From an uncultured Actinomycetes bacterium (GTDB lineage Bacteria; Actinomycetota; Acidimicrobiia; Acidimicrobiales; SZUA-35): a stretch of DNA of 64,000 nucleotides. The DNA lies in assembly GCA_902826025.1 (NCBI GenBank), contig CADEDH010000003.1, positions 91,777 through 155,776 of the forward strand, read 5' to 3'. The position numbers and the translations under genes were made by a program. The notes under the pieces are model-generated. The model was not told the DNA's origin and ran no database searches. It was given only the letters and a program-made list of their open reading frames with translations. How positions within the stretch are numbered: the first letter of the stretch is position 1; each line of letters begins with the position of its first letter. Positions 1 through 7,545 of this stretch are shown here, one piece after another.

Positions 1-72
1 GTCATGGCGTTTCCCCCCATCCAGGACTACTCCGCCCGACATTAGCTGTTCGGGGCGGGCCCCAACCCCTCC

Positions 73-89
73 AGGCGCCTCCGGCGCCT
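73..89. repeat. Short palindrome with TCC loop
   Basis: A perfect 7-base inverted repeat, AGGCGCC and GGCGCCT, surrounds a TCC loop just upstream of the first gene. An outer pair, CCTCCAGG and CCTGGAGG, extends it. The design (perfect arms, three-base loop) matches the tandem palindromes near 15.0 and 18.1 kb. It may be the tail of an upstream transcript or a solitary copy of that repeat style. Confidence 0.5.
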
Positions 90-101
90 AGCCTGGAGGC
101 C

Positions 102-1394
102 ATGGATGCAGCCCGGTTGTCGCGCTACCCCTTCGTCCCCGGCCCCGTGCCCCTGACCGTGGTGGGGGGTGAGGGCGTCTGGCTCCACACCGACGACGGC
201 CGGCGCATCCTCGACGGGGCCGGCGGAGCCGTGGTGGCCAACATCGGCTGGGGCCGGCCCGAGCCGGGGGCGGCCGCCGCCGAGGTGCTCCAGGGCTACG
301 CCTACACGGTGCCCCCGTTCGCCACCGAGCCCCGGGTCCGGCTGATCGAGCGCCTGGTGGGCAAGTGGCTGCCCGAGGGCATGACCCGGTGTCTGTTCGT
401 GGCCGGCGGCTCGGAGTCGGTCGACTCGGCGCTGCGGATCGCCCGCCAGCACCACGTGTGCCGGGGCGACGTCAACCGCACCAAGATCATCGGCCGCTCG
501 ATCAGCTACCACGGCGCCACCCTGGCCAGCCTGGCCGTGGCCAACCACGACCGCCGCCGGGCCGGTTTGGAGCCGATGCTGGCCGACTGGCCAAAGGCCG
601 ACGCCCTCGACGCCGAGGCCGTGCGCAAGCTGGTGGAGACCGAGGACCCGGGCACGATCGCCGCCATCATCGCCGAACCGGTGTCGGGCGCTTCGGGGGC
701 CGCCCTGGTGCCACCCGACGACTACCTGCCCGGCCTGCGTAGCATCTGCGACGACCATGGCATCCTGCTCATCAGCGACGAGGTGATGGCCGGGTTCGGC
801 CGCACCGGGGCCAACTTCGGGATCGACCACGCCGGGGTGGTGCCCGACCTGCTCGTGGGAGGCAAGGGCCTGGGTGGCGGCTATGTGCCGATGGGCGGGG
901 TGTTCGCCACCGAGGCAGTGGTGGCCCCCATCGCCGAAGCCAACCAGAGCGTGATGTACTTCACGTTCAGCGGGTCCGACATCATGTGCGCCATCGCCGA
1001 CCGCGTGCTCCGGGTCATGGAAGACGAAGACCTGGTGGCCCGGGCCGCCGTTCAGGGCGACCGGCTCCGGGCGCTGCTCACCGAGGCCCTGGGCGACCAT
1101 CCCAACGTGGCCGACATCCGAGGCCGAGGCCTGCTCATGGGCCTCGAGCTGGTAGCCGACCGCTCCACCGGCGCCACCTTCGGCGGCCGCCTCAGCCCCA
1201 AGATCGTGAGCGAGGCGCTGGAGCGCAACTGCTGGATCTATCCCGCCGGCTCGGCCGCCGTGCCCGACGGCATCCTGTTCGGTCCGGCCTTCACCATCAC
1301 CGACGGCGAGCTGGAGCAACTCGTGGCCATCACGGCCGAGGCCGTCGACGCCGCCGTGGCCTCACTGCGCGCCGCCGAGCCGGCCTCGGCGTGA
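102..1394 (+). CDS. Class III pyridoxal-phosphate aminotransferase
   Basis: This 430-residue protein belongs to the class III (omega/acetylornithine-type) aminotransferases, which move an amino group from an amine or omega-amino acid to a keto acid using PLP. Visible landmarks are AGGSESVDSALRIARQ near residue 105 (phosphate-binding region), DEVMAGFGRTG near 225 and the PLP-binding lysine in VGGKGLGGGYVPMGG near 255. Length is normal for the family. The ATG at 102 has GGAGG only two bases upstream, so its ribosome site is unusually close. The stop overlaps the GTG of the next gene, which implies translational coupling. The substrate cannot be told from sequence. Confidence 0.9.
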   Translation: MDAARLSRYPFVPGPVPLTVVGGEGVWLHTDDGRRILDGAGGAVVANIGWGRPEPGAAAAEVLQGYAYTVPPFATEPRVRLIERLVGKWLPEGMTRCLFVAGGSESVDSALRIARQHHVCRGDVNRTKIIGRSISYHGATLASLAVANHDRRRAGLEPMLADWPKADALDAEAVRKLVETEDPGTIAAIIAEPVSGASGAALVPPDDYLPGLRSICDDHGILLISDEVMAGFGRTGANFGIDHAGVVPDLLVGGKGLGGGYVPMGGVFATEAVVAPIAEANQSVMYFTFSGSDIMCAIADRVLRVMEDEDLVARAAVQGDRLRALLTEALGDHPNVADIRGRGLLMGLELVADRSTGATFGGRLSPKIVSEALERNCWIYPAGSAAVPDGILFGPAFTITDGELEQLVAITAEAVDAAVASLRAAEPASA

Positions 1395-2284
1395 GGCTGG
1401 GCGGCGGCCGGGGCCGCCGGGGACGGGACCGGGACGGGCCGCTCTACACCGACGCGCTCTACCAGGTGGAGCTGGGCCGGGGGGTGTTCGCCTGGATCGA
1501 CCCCGAGCCCAGCTTCGGCCACTCCAACGTGGGCCTGGTGGTCGACGCCGACGGCCTCACCGTCATCGACACGGCGGCCACTCCCCAGCGGGGGGCCGAG
1601 GCCCGGGCGGCCATGGAGGCCCTGACGGTCGATCTGGGCCTGCCGATCAAGCGGGTGCTGCTCAGCTCCAGCCGGGTGGCGTTCACCGGTGGCGGCACGG
1701 CGTTCTGGCCCGCCGCCTACTACGGAACCGACCAGGTGAGCGACCAGCTCGACGAGCCGGCCAACCCTGAGGTCTTCCGCCGCCTGCTTCCTGAGCTCGC
1801 CGCTGCCTACCACGACGAGTTCGTCACCCGCCCCGTCACCCACACGGTGTCGGAGTCGGCCTGGCTCACCCCGGCGGTGGAGCTGGTGTGCCTCCCCGGC
1901 GAGGGACCGGCCAACCTGGTGGCGGTGGTGCCGGCCGCCGGTGTGGTGTTCGCCGGCGCCCTGGCCAGCTTCGGGGTGACGCCGCTGGCCTTCGACGGCG
2001 ATCCCCTGGCCTGGGCCGAGTCGCTCGACGCGCTGGCCGGCCTGGGCGCTACCACGGTGGTGCCCGGCCACGGCCCGCCGGGCGGCACCGCCGACCTGGC
2101 CGACCAGGCCGCCTACCTACGGGCTTGTGCCGCCACGACCTCGGGCGCGGCGCTGCCGCCGGGCCCATGGGACCATTGGACCGACCGCCGGTTCGATCCC
2201 GTCAACACCGAACGGGCGGGGCGCCTGGCCGCCGGCGACCCGACGGTCCCCCAGACCATGCTGGAGCTGCTGGGGCTGCGCTAG
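1391..2284 (+). CDS. Metallo-beta-lactamase-fold protein lacking metal ligands
   Basis: The 297-residue product begins at a GTG overlapping the aminotransferase stop. The order of landmarks is that of the metallo-beta-lactamase fold: VVDADGLTVIDTAATP, then LPIKRVLLSS, and finally TTVVPGHGPPGG near residue 220. The HxHxDH metal site expected after the VLL strand reads SSSRVAFTGGG instead. The later GHTPG-like and GD positions also lack ligands (LPGEGPAN, VFAGALASF). Only the terminal GH is retained. It is therefore probably a non-catalytic relative, or an enzyme with another mechanism. Coupling to the aminotransferase suggests a shared process, but the function is unknown. Confidence 0.75.
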   Translation: MRLGGGRGRRGRDRDGPLYTDALYQVELGRGVFAWIDPEPSFGHSNVGLVVDADGLTVIDTAATPQRGAEARAAMEALTVDLGLPIKRVLLSSSRVAFTGGGTAFWPAAYYGTDQVSDQLDEPANPEVFRRLLPELAAAYHDEFVTRPVTHTVSESAWLTPAVELVCLPGEGPANLVAVVPAAGVVFAGALASFGVTPLAFDGDPLAWAESLDALAGLGATTVVPGHGPPGGTADLADQAAYLRACAATTSGAALPPGPWDHWTDRRFDPVNTERAGRLAAGDPTVPQTMLELLGLR

Positions 2285-2302
2285 TCTCGCCGCAGGCGAC
2301 GC

Positions 2303-2785
2303 CTAGATCAGTTGCTCTTCCACCTGGTCCATCGCCGCTTCCTCGCTCACGTCGAGGGCGAACGACAGCTCCGACACCAGCACCTTGCGCGCCTTGGTGT
2401 ACATGTTCTTCTCGCCGGCGGACAGGCCCTTGGCCTTCTCCCGCAACGCCAGGTTCCGGACCACCTCGGCCACCTGGTAGACGTCGCCCGACTTCAGCTT
2501 CTCCTGGTGATTCTTGAACCGGCGGCTCCAGTTGGCCGGCTCCCGTACGTCCTTCTTGGACAGGAGCACGAACAGGTCCTCCACGTCCTCCAGGCTGATC
2601 GGGGGCCGCATGCCCACCTCGTCGACCTTGTCCACCGGAACCCGGACGGTGAGATCGTCGTGCGCGGTCTTCAGCACGAAGTACTTCCTCTTCTCGCCGT
2701 TGAGCTCCACCATCTCGGTCTTCTCGATGATGGCAGCCCCGTGGTGGGGGTAGACAACGCGATCGCCAGCCTTGAAGGTGGTCAT
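2303..2785 (-). CDS. carD: CarD-family RNA polymerase-binding regulator
   Basis: CarD stabilises the RNA polymerase-promoter open complex at rRNA and many other promoters in actinobacteria. The start chosen is the ATG at 2785, giving MTTFKAGDRVVYPHHG, because GAGGAG lies seven bases upstream and the 160-residue product matches CarD length. The first half is the Tudor-like polymerase-interaction domain (VVYPHHGAAIIEKTE, then TVRVPVDKVDEVGMRPP). The second half is the helical DNA-contacting domain with PANWSRRFKNHQEKLKSGD and LALREKAKGLSAGEKNMY, a strongly conserved CarD signature. It converges with the metallo-beta-lactamase-like gene. Confidence 0.95.
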   Translation of the reverse strand: MTTFKAGDRVVYPHHGAAIIEKTEMVELNGEKRKYFVLKTAHDDLTVRVPVDKVDEVGMRPPISLEDVEDLFVLLSKKDVREPANWSRRFKNHQEKLKSGDVYQVAEVVRNLALREKAKGLSAGEKNMYTKARKVLVSELSFALDVSEEAAMDQVEEQLI

Positions 2786-2897
2786 CAATCTCCTCGTGCC
2801 AGTCTCCGCCCGCCACCACTGGCGAGCTTGCCCCTCCAGACTGCACAGCTCGCGCCGCACTGCCCCGAAGGCCTCCGCTTCCATGATGGCTCAACCT

Positions 2898-3077
2898 TCA
2901 CGCGAACGCACTCAGGAGCGACCCAAATGTGGCCAGGATCACGGCGAGAGCCCCGATCACGGCCATCCAGAAGGCCAGGGGCTGACGATGACGCAGGCTG
3001 ACCAGCGAAGACTCGTCGTCCCGGGCCGTCGCCGCGCCCCGGGGTGTCGTACGCCCGGACGTCGAACGGCGGGTCAC
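2898..3077 (-). CDS. Small single-pass membrane protein
   Basis: A GTG at 3077 overlaps the TGA of the upstream RDD gene, giving a 59-residue protein that is probably translationally coupled. Its first 35 residues are polar and basic (VTRRSTSGRTTPRGAATARD). The end is a single hydrophobic segment, PLAFWMAVIGALAVILATFG, so it is likely tail-anchored. No family is recognised. The overlap with the RDD gene is the main support that it is real. Confidence 0.55.
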   Translation of the reverse strand: MTRRSTSGRTTPRGAATARDDESSLVSLRHRQPLAFWMAVIGALAVILATFGSLLSAFA

Positions 3078-3688
3078 GGAAGGCCCACCACGACGGTCCG
3101 GGCCAGCTTGTCCCACAGGGCTTGACGGCGAGGATCGATGAACAGCAACACAACGCTACCTATCCCGATCAGCAGGGAAACAACCACGAACAGCCAGCCC
3201 AGCCCGCCGGCCAGCGCAGCCAGAAGCTGGGGAAGGGCGAACGGCACCACCCGGAGAAGGGCCTCGTTGCGGCCGGGAGCCGAACCGTCCTGCCGGGCCA
3301 CCTTCAACCCGAGCGCCACCTTGCCCAGCGTGGCCTGCCGGGCGAGGACCATCAACACCTCGTACGCCACCACCAGGGCCGTGCCGATCACGGTGGCGAT
3401 CAGATGGGCGGTGTAGGACACACCGTCGGCCCGCAGCCCGATCCCCGAGGTGCCGGTGACGAGATATGCCACGACCAGCAGCAGCACGATCCAGACGATG
3501 CCGTCGATCACCCGGGCCCCGATCCGATTCACCGGCTCGGCCAGGTTCAGACCCCCGATGGGCTCGACTGCGTCCGGCAGCGGCTCCGCTTCACCCTGCC
3601 ATTGCGTCCCGTCCCAGTAGCGCTGGGTGCCGGGTGGATCGCCCTGGGCGTGGTACCAGCCCGCCGGCTGGGTCTGCGACTCCGACAT
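3074..3688 (-). CDS. DUF2510/RDD-domain membrane protein
   Basis: This 204-residue protein starts with a DUF2510-like tryptophan motif (AGWYHAQGDPPGTQRYWDG, residues 9-27). It continues as an RDD domain, a small multi-helix membrane domain named for conserved Arg-Asp-Asp residues: NRIGARVIDGIVWIVLLLVV near residue 55, then TLGKVALGLKV and WDKLARTVV. About four membrane helices are visible. RDD proteins are integral membrane proteins of mostly unknown role; some act in ion or osmotic tolerance. The gene lies downstream of a paralogue and is coupled to the small protein at 2898. Confidence 0.85.
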   Translation of the reverse strand: MSESQTQPAGWYHAQGDPPGTQRYWDGTQWQGEAEPLPDAVEPIGGLNLAEPVNRIGARVIDGIVWIVLLLVVAYLVTGTSGIGLRADGVSYTAHLIATVIGTALVVAYEVLMVLARQATLGKVALGLKVARQDGSAPGRNEALLRVVPFALPQLLAALAGGLGWLFVVVSLLIGIGSVVLLFIDPRRQALWDKLARTVVVGLP

Positions 3689-3728
3689 CGACCCCGTCCT
3701 TTCGATCCCTACGCCCGGAGACGAGGGC

Positions 3729-3763
3729 GGTACCCGGCGGGCTGTCGGCGCCCGTCGGGTACC
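3729..3763 (-). terminator. Hairpin between the two RDD genes
   Basis: GGTACCCGGCGGGC (3729-3742) pairs with GCCCGTCGGGTACC (3750-3763) with one mismatch across a seven-base loop. It follows the stop of the upstream RDD gene on the minus strand. There is no T-run, so it could be a terminator, an mRNA-stabilising stem or an attenuator. Confidence 0.45.
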
Positions 3764-3776
3764 CGGTACCCAGAAC

Positions 3777-4352
3777 TCAGGCCTGGACGACGCTGAAGTT
3801 CAGGATCTTGTCGCTGAGCCGCTTCTTGTCCTGGTCCCACAGAGGCCAGAGATAGTCGATGTAACAGGCCCAGTTGATAATGCTACCCAGCAGGGCACGA
3901 GCGAAGGCCATGCCAGCACCGACCGGCTGGTGGGTGGCGTCGGCAACGAGCTTGATGTTCTGCTGGGCCTTCCCGATCGACTGGCCGGTCTGGCCCTGGC
4001 GGATCACGAGGTTCCAGATGGAGTAAGCGAAGAGCGCCAGGTAGGCCACGAGCAGCATGATCCCACCGAGGGCGTCGCTGATGGCACCGAAGACGAAGGC
4101 CAGGATCAAGCCCACCACGAAAACCGCGAGGCCGATGCCCCCGTCGATGAGCAGAGCGATGACGCGGCTGCCGTAGTTGGCGGCGGCGCCGGCCCCCATC
4201 GACGCACCGCCGTAGCCCCCCTGGGCCACCGCGCCGGCCACGGCCTGGGGCCCGCCAACCCACTGCGTGCCATCCCAGTACCGCTGGGTACCCACCGGGT
4301 CACCCTGGGCGTAGTACCAACCCGGAGGCTGTGAAGATGAGCTGTCGGTCAC
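3777..4352 (-). CDS. DUF2510/RDD-domain membrane protein, paralogue
   Basis: The 191-residue product opens with QPPGWYYAQGDPVGTQRYWD, nearly identical to the N-terminus of the neighbouring RDD gene. This shows the two are tandem paralogues. A Gly/Ala-rich linker leads to the RDD domain with NYGSRVIALLIDGGIGLAVF near residue 60, three further hydrophobic helices, and RQGQTGQSIGKAQQNIKLV typical of the RDD C-terminal half. The terminal KKRLSDKILNF matches the family's closing helix. It diverges from galE. The cellular role is unknown. Confidence 0.85.
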   Translation of the reverse strand: MTDSSSSQPPGWYYAQGDPVGTQRYWDGTQWVGGPQAVAGAVAQGGYGGASMGAGAAANYGSRVIALLIDGGIGLAVFVVGLILAFVFGAISDALGGIMLLVAYLALFAYSIWNLVIRQGQTGQSIGKAQQNIKLVADATHQPVGAGMAFARALLGSIINWACYIDYLWPLWDQDKKRLSDKILNFSVVQA

Positions 4353-4644
4353 CTGAGTTCTCCCTCGTCAGATATGCCCTGCCGGAGCCTAGCGAGTCCC
4401 GATCGACAAACGCCGTCATGCAGCGTACGACCGGGTCACGCCGGCTCACCGGGGTTGGCACCCGGCATGCGAAGCGCCGATCAGCCTAGAGCCAAACCCG
4501 GCGGGTCGCGGGGATCGTCCCGGCAAGGACACAGCAATCACCCAGCCAGATCCCGGCGGGCCGACCTACCGTGGATGGAGAGACGACGTCGATGCACGTG
4601 CTTCCCGTGCTCGATCAGGCCTTCCGGCGGCCGATAGGAGCGAC
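4353..4644. other. Divergent intergenic region upstream of galE
   Basis: This 292-base gap separates the leftward RDD gene from the rightward galE and should hold both promoters. I see no convincing gene, hairpin or clear -35/-10 pair. AGGAG at 4636-4640 is the ribosome site for galE. Confidence 0.5.
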
Positions 4645-5658
4645 ATGCCTGGAACCATCCTCGTGACCGGCGGCGCCGGCTACATAGGCAGCCACACCTG
4701 CGTCCGGCTGCTGGAGCGGGGCTTCGAGGTGGTGGTGGCCGACGACCTGTCGAACTCCTCGGCCGCCGCGGTCGACGCCATCGCCCGCCTCACCGGCTGC
4801 CAGCCGAGCTTCGAGCAGGTCGACCTGACCGACATCGAGGCGTTGGGTGGCGTGTTCGAACGGCACGCCATCGAGGCCGTGATCCACTTCGCCGGGCTCA
4901 AGGCCGTGGGCGAATCGGTGGCCGAGCCGCTGCGCTACTACCGCACCAACCTGCTCTCCACGTTCAACCTCCTGGACCTGATGGCCCGCCATGAGGTGTT
5001 CGACCTCGTGTTCTCGTCGTCGGCCACGGTCTACGGCGACCCCGAGCAACTGCCGATCCCCGAGGGCGCGGCCACCGGACCGACCAACCCCTACGGCCGC
5101 ACCAAGCTCATGATCGAGGACATCTGCCGGGACGTGGCGGCCGCCGACCCCCGGTGGCGGATCAGCCTGTTGCGGTACTTCAACCCGGTGGGCGCCCATC
5201 CCAGCGGCGACCTGGGGGAGGACCCCCGGGGCGTCCCCAACAACCTGGTGCCGTTCGTGATGCAGGTAGCGGTCGGCCGCCGCGACCAGCTCCGGGTGTT
5301 CGGGGCTGACTGGGACACGCCCGACGGCAGCGGTGTGCGCGACTACATCCACGTGCTCGACCTGGCCGAGGGGCACCTGGCGGCGCTGGAACACATCGAC
5401 GCCGGCTGTGACGTGTTCAATCTGGGCACCGGTGTGGGCGCCTCGGTGTTCGACGTGATCAAGACGACCGAGAACGTGAGCGGCAAGGCCGTCTCCTACG
5501 AGGTGGTCGACCGCCGCCCGGGCGACATCGCCACCTCTCTGGCCGACCCGTCCAAGGCGATCCGCGACCTGGAGTGGCGGGCCGACCGCAGCCTCGAGGT
5601 GATGCTGGCCGACGCCTGGCGCTGGCAGTCCCGCCACCCCAACGGCTTCGACAGCTGA
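4645..5658 (+). CDS. galE: UDP-glucose 4-epimerase
   Basis: GalE interconverts UDP-glucose and UDP-galactose with bound NAD, supplying galactose for glycans or the Leloir pathway. The 337-residue protein has the extended-SDR NAD motif VTGGAGYIGSH at residues 7-17, FAGLKAVGES, the serine-rich SSSATVYGDPEQLPIPE and the catalytic Tyr-x3-Lys in NPYGRTK near residue 150. RYFNPVGAHPSG and GSGVRDYIHVLDLA are GalE-specific blocks. Length equals the family norm. It stands alone between an RDD gene and a convergent nucleoside hydrolase. Confidence 0.96.
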   Translation: MPGTILVTGGAGYIGSHTCVRLLERGFEVVVADDLSNSSAAAVDAIARLTGCQPSFEQVDLTDIEALGGVFERHAIEAVIHFAGLKAVGESVAEPLRYYRTNLLSTFNLLDLMARHEVFDLVFSSSATVYGDPEQLPIPEGAATGPTNPYGRTKLMIEDICRDVAAADPRWRISLLRYFNPVGAHPSGDLGEDPRGVPNNLVPFVMQVAVGRRDQLRVFGADWDTPDGSGVRDYIHVLDLAEGHLAALEHIDAGCDVFNLGTGVGASVFDVIKTTENVSGKAVSYEVVDRRPGDIATSLADPSKAIRDLEWRADRSLEVMLADAWRWQSRHPNGFDS

Positions 5659-5712
5659 ATCCGCGGTCTGGCCTCCCCCGCCGTCGGTGACGGCCAGGGA
5701 CACGGGATCGCA

Positions 5713-6681
5713 TCAACCGCAGGCGGCGACGGCCGTCAGCAGGGCGTCGAGGGCGGCGCCGTGGTCGAGCGTGTGGCCGTGCCACACGTTGCCGTCGGGG
5801 TCGTCCATCCCGGGGGGCAGGCGCTGGTCGACCACCGTCATCCCCCGGGTCAGCGTGCCGGTGAGCTCCACCCCCACCTGGCGGCGGGTGTGGGCCACGA
5901 GGCCAGGGTGGGTGACGGCCAGCACGGCGCACGGATCGTGCAGTCCACCGCCCCGGGCCCCACGCACCGCCTCCACCCGGTCGAGGTAGCCCACCACGAG
6001 GTCGGCCAGCATCGCACCGCCCGGGTTGGCGATGGCCCGAAGGGAGTCGGCCAGGCCGTCGTCCACCACGAACTGGCGGGTGAGATCGAGCCCGGCCATC
6101 AGGATCCGGGCCCCGGAGCCGAGCACCACGGCCGCCGCCTCGGGATCGACCATGATGTTGAATTCCACCACCGGCCCGTGGTTGCCGGCGCCGGCCGAGC
6201 CGCCCATGAAGCTGATCCCAGCCAACCGGCGGGCCAGGTCGGGGGCCTGGCGCAGGGCCAACGCCACGTTGGTGAGCGGGCCCATCGGCACCAGCCACAG
6301 GCCCTCGACGGCCCGGATCGTCTCGATCAACACCTCGACCGCCCCCACCTCGGAGGCGGTGCGCGTGAGCGGGGGCACGGTGGCGCCCTCGAAACCCGAC
6401 GCCCCGTGGATCTCGGCGGCGTGGCGGGGCTCGGCCACCAGCGGCCGAGCCGCCCCGGGATGGACCTCGGCGTCGATGCCGAACACCTGGGCCGTCACCA
6501 GGGCGTTCGTCGTGACCTCGGAGAGAGGGGCGTTGCCGCCCACCGTGGTGATCGCCACCAGGTCGGCGAAGTGGTGGGCCAGTACCAGGGCGGCGGCGTC
6601 ATCGAGCCCGGGGTCGCAATCGACGATGAGCCGGGAGCGGGGGCCGCCGGCCCCGGCACCCGGTACGGTCTCGACCGCCAC
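5713..6681 (-). CDS. Nucleoside hydrolase, IunH/RihA-like
   Basis: These enzymes hydrolyse ribonucleosides to ribose and base using a calcium ion held by an N-terminal aspartate cluster. That cluster is visible as IVDCDPGLDDAAAL at residues 18-31. Also present are TTVGGNAPLSEVTTNA, the substrate-loop block VPMGPLTNVALALRQAP and GLHDPCAVLAV, which carries the second calcium/active-site aspartate. The 322-residue length is typical. The GTG start at 6681 lies one base after the stop of the DUF3039 gene, so the two are co-transcribed. Substrate preference (purine or pyrimidine) cannot be read. Confidence 0.9.
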   Translation of the reverse strand: MAVETVPGAGAGGPRSRLIVDCDPGLDDAAALVLAHHFADLVAITTVGGNAPLSEVTTNALVTAQVFGIDAEVHPGAARPLVAEPRHAAEIHGASGFEGATVPPLTRTASEVGAVEVLIETIRAVEGLWLVPMGPLTNVALALRQAPDLARRLAGISFMGGSAGAGNHGPVVEFNIMVDPEAAAVVLGSGARILMAGLDLTRQFVVDDGLADSLRAIANPGGAMLADLVVGYLDRVEAVRGARGGGLHDPCAVLAVTHPGLVAHTRRQVGVELTGTLTRGMTVVDQRLPPGMDDPDGNVWHGHTLDHGAALDALLTAVAACG

Positions 6682-6682
6682 C

Positions 6683-6916
6683 TCAGTCCCGGAGCTGCTC
6701 GTAGATCTCCTTGCAGGCCGGGCACACCGGATAGCGCTCGGGGTTCCGGGAGGGCACCCACTTCTTGCCGCACAGGGCGATCACCGGCGTGCCCTCCACG
6801 GCCGATGACACGATCTTGCTCTTGCGGACGTAATGGGAGAACCGGTCGTGGTCTCCGCCGTCGTCGAGGACCCGATCGCTGTCGGGCAGCGTGGGGGCTA
6901 CCGTCACATCAGACAT
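6683..6916 (-). CDS. DUF3039 family protein
   Basis: This 77-residue protein matches the actinobacterial DUF3039 family. Its centre is DHDRFSHYVRKSKIVSSAVEG, followed by two zinc-ribbon-like pairs, ALCGKKWVPS and YPVCPACKEIYEQL near the C-terminus. The ATG at 6916 is preferred over one three codons upstream because an AGGA lies about nine bases before it. The family has no established function; the Cys pairs suggest metal binding. It overlaps nothing and directly precedes the nucleoside hydrolase. Confidence 0.8.
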   Translation of the reverse strand: MSDVTVAPTLPDSDRVLDDGGDHDRFSHYVRKSKIVSSAVEGTPVIALCGKKWVPSRNPERYPVCPACKEIYEQLRD

Positions 6917-6984
6917 GGGTCCCATCCTGGCCGCCGAGGGCCCTGTCTCCAACATCGCCGGCGGCCATCGCAAGGAGATTGCGC

Positions 6985-7446
6985 ATGCTGGCATCGGGCA
7001 CCCCTGCCCCCGACTTCACGGTCGCCGACCACGACGGGCAGCCGTTCACGCTGTCGTCGGAGCGGGGCCACTGGGTACTGCTGTGGTGGTATCCCAAGGC
7101 CGACACACCCGGTTGAACGCTTCAGGGACAGGGCCTGCGTGACCAGGCCCAGCGCTTCGCCGATCTGAACTGCACCGTCGTCGGCATCTCGTTCGACTCA
7201 CCGGCCGACAACAAGGCCTTCCGCGACAAGTTCGACTTCCCGTTCGCCCTGCTGTGCGACACCGACAAGGCCGTGGGCACGGCCTACGAAGCCACCCGGG
7301 ACCCGGGAGACAAGTTCGCCAACTTCTCCCAGAGGGTGAGCTACCTGATCGATCCCGAGGGGACGATCGTGAAGGGCTACGAGGTGACCGACCCCGCCGG
7401 CCACGCCACCGAGGTCCTGGCCGACCTCGAAGCCGCCCAGCGGTAG
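6985..7446 (+). CDS. Selenocysteine peroxiredoxin, Bcp/PrxQ-like (TGA read as Sec)
   Basis: A peroxiredoxin that would reduce hydroperoxides through its peroxidatic residue. ATG 6985 has AAGGAG seven bases upstream. The frame reads MLASGTPAPDFTVADHDGQP through WWYPKADTPG, then TGA at 7114-7116, then continues open as TLQGQGLRDQAQRFADLN to a TAG at 7446. The TGA is codon 44 of 154 and falls exactly where Bcp/PrxQ proteins have the catalytic cysteine (YPKADTPGCT). Downstream homology is intact (VVGISFDSPADNKAFRDKF, SYLIDPEGTIVKGYE). A stem-loop follows the TGA. No second cysteine sits five residues on (Gln instead), so it is a one-Sec type. The alternative is a nonsense mutation in a Cys gene. 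Confidence 0.85.
7114..7150 (+). promoter_or_regulatory. Candidate bacterial SECIS element
   Basis: The TGA at 7114-7116 is followed by a perfect 7-bp stem, GGGCCTG (7131-7137) with CAGGCCC (7144-7150), closing a six-base loop CGTGAC. The loop starts 21 bases after the TGA and carries GU at its second and third positions. Both are features bacterial SelB recognises in known SECIS elements. The stem also encodes protein, as required of bacterial SECIS. Confidence 0.75.
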
Positions 7447-7479
7447 TAGCGACGCTCCATCCCGCCGACCCTGCCGTCA

Positions 7480-7495
7480 GGGGGCCTGCGCCCCC
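7480..7495 (+). terminator. Hairpin after the peroxiredoxin
   Basis: GGGGGC (7480-7485) pairs with GCCCCC (7490-7495) over a CTGC loop, about 35 bases past the peroxiredoxin stop and before the next gene. No T-run follows, so termination is only likely. Confidence 0.4.
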
Positions 7496-7545
7496 GGCGG
7501 CGCGTTGCCTGGCTCCCAGGATGGGGAACTCGTAAGGTCGGCGGG

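Noticed and set aside
42-1319. Long open frame on the minus strand opposite the class III aminotransferase
   Set aside because: Its translation is His/Gly/Arg-rich and has no family motifs. In about 70 % GC DNA the frame opposite a biased gene stays open by chance. The same applies to many long antisense frames in the window, for example opposite galE, the LLM gene and putA.
4374-4637. 87-codon frame in the galE upstream region
   Set aside because: Its composition is Arg/Ser/Pro-rich, it has no ribosome site and no motifs. It looks like non-coding GC-rich sequence.
7114-7116. Simple nonsense mutation in a peroxiredoxin pseudogene
   Set aside because: The stop is TGA, falls exactly on the catalytic Cys codon, is followed by a SECIS-like stem, and the downstream frame and codon bias are intact with no other lesion. 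Selenocysteine is the better explanation, though genomic sel genes must confirm it.
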